Below, piece after piece: positions 61,847 through 64,000 of a DNA stretch of 64,000 nt. The translations under genes and the position numbers were made by a program. The notes below the pieces were generated by a model that had not been told where the DNA came from, did not search any database, and saw only the letters and a program-made list of their open reading frames with translations. The first letter of the stretch is position 1, and each line of letters starts with the position of its first letter. Source of the DNA: GCA-002722245 sp964230605 (GTDB taxonomy: Bacteria; Bacteroidota; Bacteroidia; Flavobacteriales_C; GCA-002722245); contig CAXRIN010000058.1 of NCBI GenBank assembly GCA_964230605.1, forward strand, positions 1 to 64,000, in the 5' to 3' direction.

Positions 61847-63799
61847 TTACTTCTTTTTTACAATTACAACCTCTTTGTAAGCTTTTTTTAGTTTTTTCAC
61901 CATTTTATTCCACTCTTCAAATTGAGACTCTTCAATTAAAATGGTATCAACGTAAATGGATTTATTTAAGATGATTTTATCGTTTGACTTTTCATATTTA
62001 ATTGAAAATCCAAACAAGTCATTTTTAAACTCAACATCTTCGGGAACGTACTCTACCTTGGAACCCTTTGGAATTTCAAATTCAACCCTATATCGTCTAT
62101 CCAGTTTGTGATTAAATTTTCTAGCTATTCCATTTCTATCCTCAATATCCAATTTACTATTCTTAAAATCTCGGTCTAAATTCAGGTTAACATAAGTCTC
62201 TTCCTCAACCGTTTTACTATAGTCTTCAAGGTTAAATTTGTAATTAATAGTTAAGGTAGTATCTCTGTTGTGCAAACCTATAAAGCTTGATTCATCAACA
62301 CGAAACTTGTTGTTACCTTTTTCTAAATAAGACTCAACATAATTTCTTCGATCTTCATCGTTACTCATGTTAGCTAACTTGTATACATAATTAAACTTAT
62401 TATAACCAGCCGCTTCAATTTTACCTGTTCCCACTAGCTTTTCACCTTCCAATCGCATTGAAACAAAATCAACTTCTCTATTCTTTTCCTTATCAACAAC
62501 TGGAATTCTGTAAACTTCATATTTGCCCTCGCCTTTTGAAATTAACGCCTGTTTTCCTTGAATAAAATCGGTTGGATAACCATATGGCGTATATGAACCC
62601 ACAGCATCTAAAATTACTACCTCATCCTTTTCGTTTCGATAAGATGCAATCATATGATTATCAACTACAGGCGTTGCTATTTCGGTATAATCATATGGCA
62701 ATTCATCACTACCTACCCAAGTAATATTTGCTTCAACTCCTGCGTATTTCATCATGTCGGTAATAATACTCGCCATATCCTTGCAATCCCCATATCTTTT
62801 TCGGCAAACACTTGCTGCAGGTCTTGGAATAAAACCACCCATACCGTCTTCAAAAGCAACGTATTTAATATTATCCTGAACCCAATTAAAAATAGCTCTT
62901 GCTTTTTCATCTTTACCAGGAAGATCTTCAACCAAATCTTGAGTAATAGCCTTTAAAGTGGAATCCTCTTCAGCATTAACATCTTTAATTAAAGAATAAT
63001 ACCAATTGTATAAACCATCCAAATTGGGCAACACAGAAACCGTATTATCTTTTAATCTTATCTCTCCAATATAAGCAACAATATGAGGTGTATAATATCT
63101 CAAATTGGGTGCACCTGGATATGATTCATATGCATCTTGATTAGCAACTTTCCATGTTAAAGTGGTTGTATTTCCATTAACTTCTTTGGTGTGTTTTACA
63201 TCAATTTTCTCTGTATTAAAAAGCTTGAATTTCACATCCACATTAGAAGGGTAAGAAATACTGTACTCTGAATTTAAAGTTGGTAAATAACTAACTAAAA
63301 AAGAGCTACCTAAAAAACGTGGGTTTTTTATTACTTCACGATATGAGAGGTTGATTTTTGTTCCAGGATCAGAACCAGGAAACTTAAAAGATTTTTGCTT
63401 ATTGTCATGATAAAAGTAACTTCCATCGTAAACATCTTCTGTTTTAAAGTCGGTTACTTTTACCTTCTTTAATTTGGATGGGTCTCCATTTTTAGGAAGG
63501 TACGCATAAGCATTAATGTCTTGAATTTCCGAAAATTTTGAATATTGAATAGATTGGTCGCCGTAGGCTCTGGCTTTATCGGTCAAATACAGAATTTCCC
63601 AATTAACGTCGTTATAGATTTCATAGGAATTACCTTTAGTTTTTATAGTAACATGCTCTTTCTCATATAAATAAACAGCATGCTCATCTTTATATCTTTC
63701 TTTCAATTCCTCGAAACTTGGTGTTTCCTCCCCACCATAAACGCTACCAAAAATTGTAACGCAAAAAATCGACAATAAAAATTTAAACTCTAATCTCAT
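61847..63799 (-). CDS. DUF3857 / transglutaminase-like protein
   Basis: 650 residues with a signal peptide (about 1-23, ending VYGGEE). DUF3857 spans about 45-220. The transglutaminase-like domain has the triad: Cys in YGDCKDMAS (about 338), His in DNHMIASY (about 385), Asp in ILDAVGSY (about 400). A beta-rich C-terminal domain follows. Exported transglutaminase-like proteins of this sort may cross-link or cleave peptides; the target is unknown. I start at the ATG at 63797-63799; five codons upstream lie in a frame without support. First gene of a two-gene unit. Confidence 0.87.
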   Translation of the reverse strand: MRLEFKFLLSIFCVTIFGSVYGGEETPSFEELKERYKDEHAVYLYEKEHVTIKTKGNSYEIYNDVNWEILYLTDKARAYGDQSIQYSKFSEIQDINAYAYLPKNGDPSKLKKVKVTDFKTEDVYDGSYFYHDNKQKSFKFPGSDPGTKINLSYREVIKNPRFLGSSFLVSYLPTLNSEYSISYPSNVDVKFKLFNTEKIDVKHTKEVNGNTTTLTWKVANQDAYESYPGAPNLRYYTPHIVAYIGEIRLKDNTVSVLPNLDGLYNWYYSLIKDVNAEEDSTLKAITQDLVEDLPGKDEKARAIFNWVQDNIKYVAFEDGMGGFIPRPAASVCRKRYGDCKDMASIITDMMKYAGVEANITWVGSDELPYDYTEIATPVVDNHMIASYRNEKDEVVILDAVGSYTPYGYPTDFIQGKQALISKGEGKYEVYRIPVVDKEKNREVDFVSMRLEGEKLVGTGKIEAAGYNKFNYVYKLANMSNDEDRRNYVESYLEKGNNKFRVDESSFIGLHNRDTTLTINYKFNLEDYSKTVEEETYVNLNLDRDFKNSKLDIEDRNGIARKFNHKLDRRYRVEFEIPKGSKVEYVPEDVEFKNDLFGFSIKYEKSNDKIILNKSIYVDTILIEESQFEEWNKMVKKLKKAYKEVVIVKKK

Positions 63800-63830
63800 A
63801 TTACTCACACCCAATTAAACTATATGAAGT

Positions 63831-64000
63831 TTACTTCATCGCAATTACAACGTCGTCGTTGTACGTTAAAGTGTAAAGAAGTTTACCGTTTTGATCATAA
63901 TATTTTGCATCTCCATGCATAACTCCCTCAACATAACTCTCTTCCAACAATAAAACACCCTTCTTACTATATTTCTTTAATTTCCCATTTAATCTTCCAA
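63831..64000 (-). CDS. MORN/YwqK-like protein, 3' end only
   Basis: The last 56 codons of a gene that continues past the window edge. Repeat-like units are seen: GRLNGKLKKYSKKGVLLLEE, then EGVMHGDAKYYDQNGKLLYT, ending NDDVVIAMK. The G-x-x-x-Y-Y-x-x-N-G-K pattern resembles MORN-type (YwqK family) repeats. Nothing can be said about the start or total length. Confidence 0.6.
   Translation of the reverse strand, partial: GRLNGKLKKYSKKGVLLLEESYVEGVMHGDAKYYDQNGKLLYTLTYNDDVVIAMK

Overview
The window looks like chromosome from a low-GC member of the Bacteroidota, probably a Flavobacteriales-type marine or freshwater bacterium. The reasons are a PorZ-type protein carrying a type IX secretion C-terminal domain, a propeller/Y_Y_Y/LuxR hybrid regulator, many lipoprotein signal peptides, almost no Shine-Dalgarno sequences, and repeated TAnnTTTG elements (the Bacteroidota -7 box) just upstream of start codons. 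No rRNA, tRNA, CRISPR array, prophage or intact insertion sequence was found.

Layout. (1) 1-1591: a gene-poor edge with one outer-membrane-like protein gene flanked by inverted repeats. (2) 1592-9087: the conserved DUF58 / MoxR / DUF4350 / DUF4129 / SpoIIM-like gene set on the minus strand, with a divergent RDD-family gene. (3) 9148-12767: small housekeeping genes (MazG-like pyrophosphohydrolase, LEA-type lipoprotein, tatA, nadB). (4) 12798-16605: a tightly overlapping four-gene minus-strand operon encoding a beta-helix lipoprotein, a VTC-type polyphosphate polymerase domain protein, a DUF4956 membrane protein and a lipoprotein inorganic pyrophosphatase. I regard it as the best candidate for an undescribed system. 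(5) 17103-54077: a large surface polysaccharide region of about 37 kb. Its minus-strand part has an M20 deacetylase, two Wzi-like porins, a WecA/MraY-type initiating phosphotransferase, a WbuB-like glycosyltransferase, a heparinase-fold lyase and a bi-domain oxidoreductase. Its plus-strand part has a regulator, PorZ, two Wzz-like proteins, two flippases, two Wzy-like polymerases, a multi-SLBB export protein, several glycosyltransferases, two hexapeptide acyltransferases, a pyruvyl transferase-like protein and a terminal amidotransferase/HisH/HisF cassette. (6) 54275-64000: DUF4197 lipoprotein and leuS from face-to-face promoters, a two-gene unit with a metzincin-like lipoprotein, two DUF3857/transglutaminase-fold proteins and a truncated MORN-like gene.

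How the parts work together: the polysaccharide region appears to start a glycan on undecaprenyl phosphate (WecA-like), extend and decorate it (glycosyltransferases, acyl and amidino groups), flip and polymerise it (two Wzx/Wzy sets) and export it (SLBB protein, Wzi-like porins). PorZ, which in Porphyromonas links LPS to type IX cargo, lies inside this region and suggests that the glycan may be involved in anchoring secreted proteins. The HisF paralogue has lost Asp11, which fits a role in supplying ammonia for sugar amidation and not histidine synthesis.

Other notable non-coding structure: three GGACAAYC direct repeats at 22 and 11 bp spacing upstream of the regulator; a minus-strand terminator hairpin with no assigned transcript; a perfect 32-bp inverted repeat with nested hairpins; a CGTCATTGCGAGG-type palindromic repeat; and a heptamer repeat on the DUF58 start codon.
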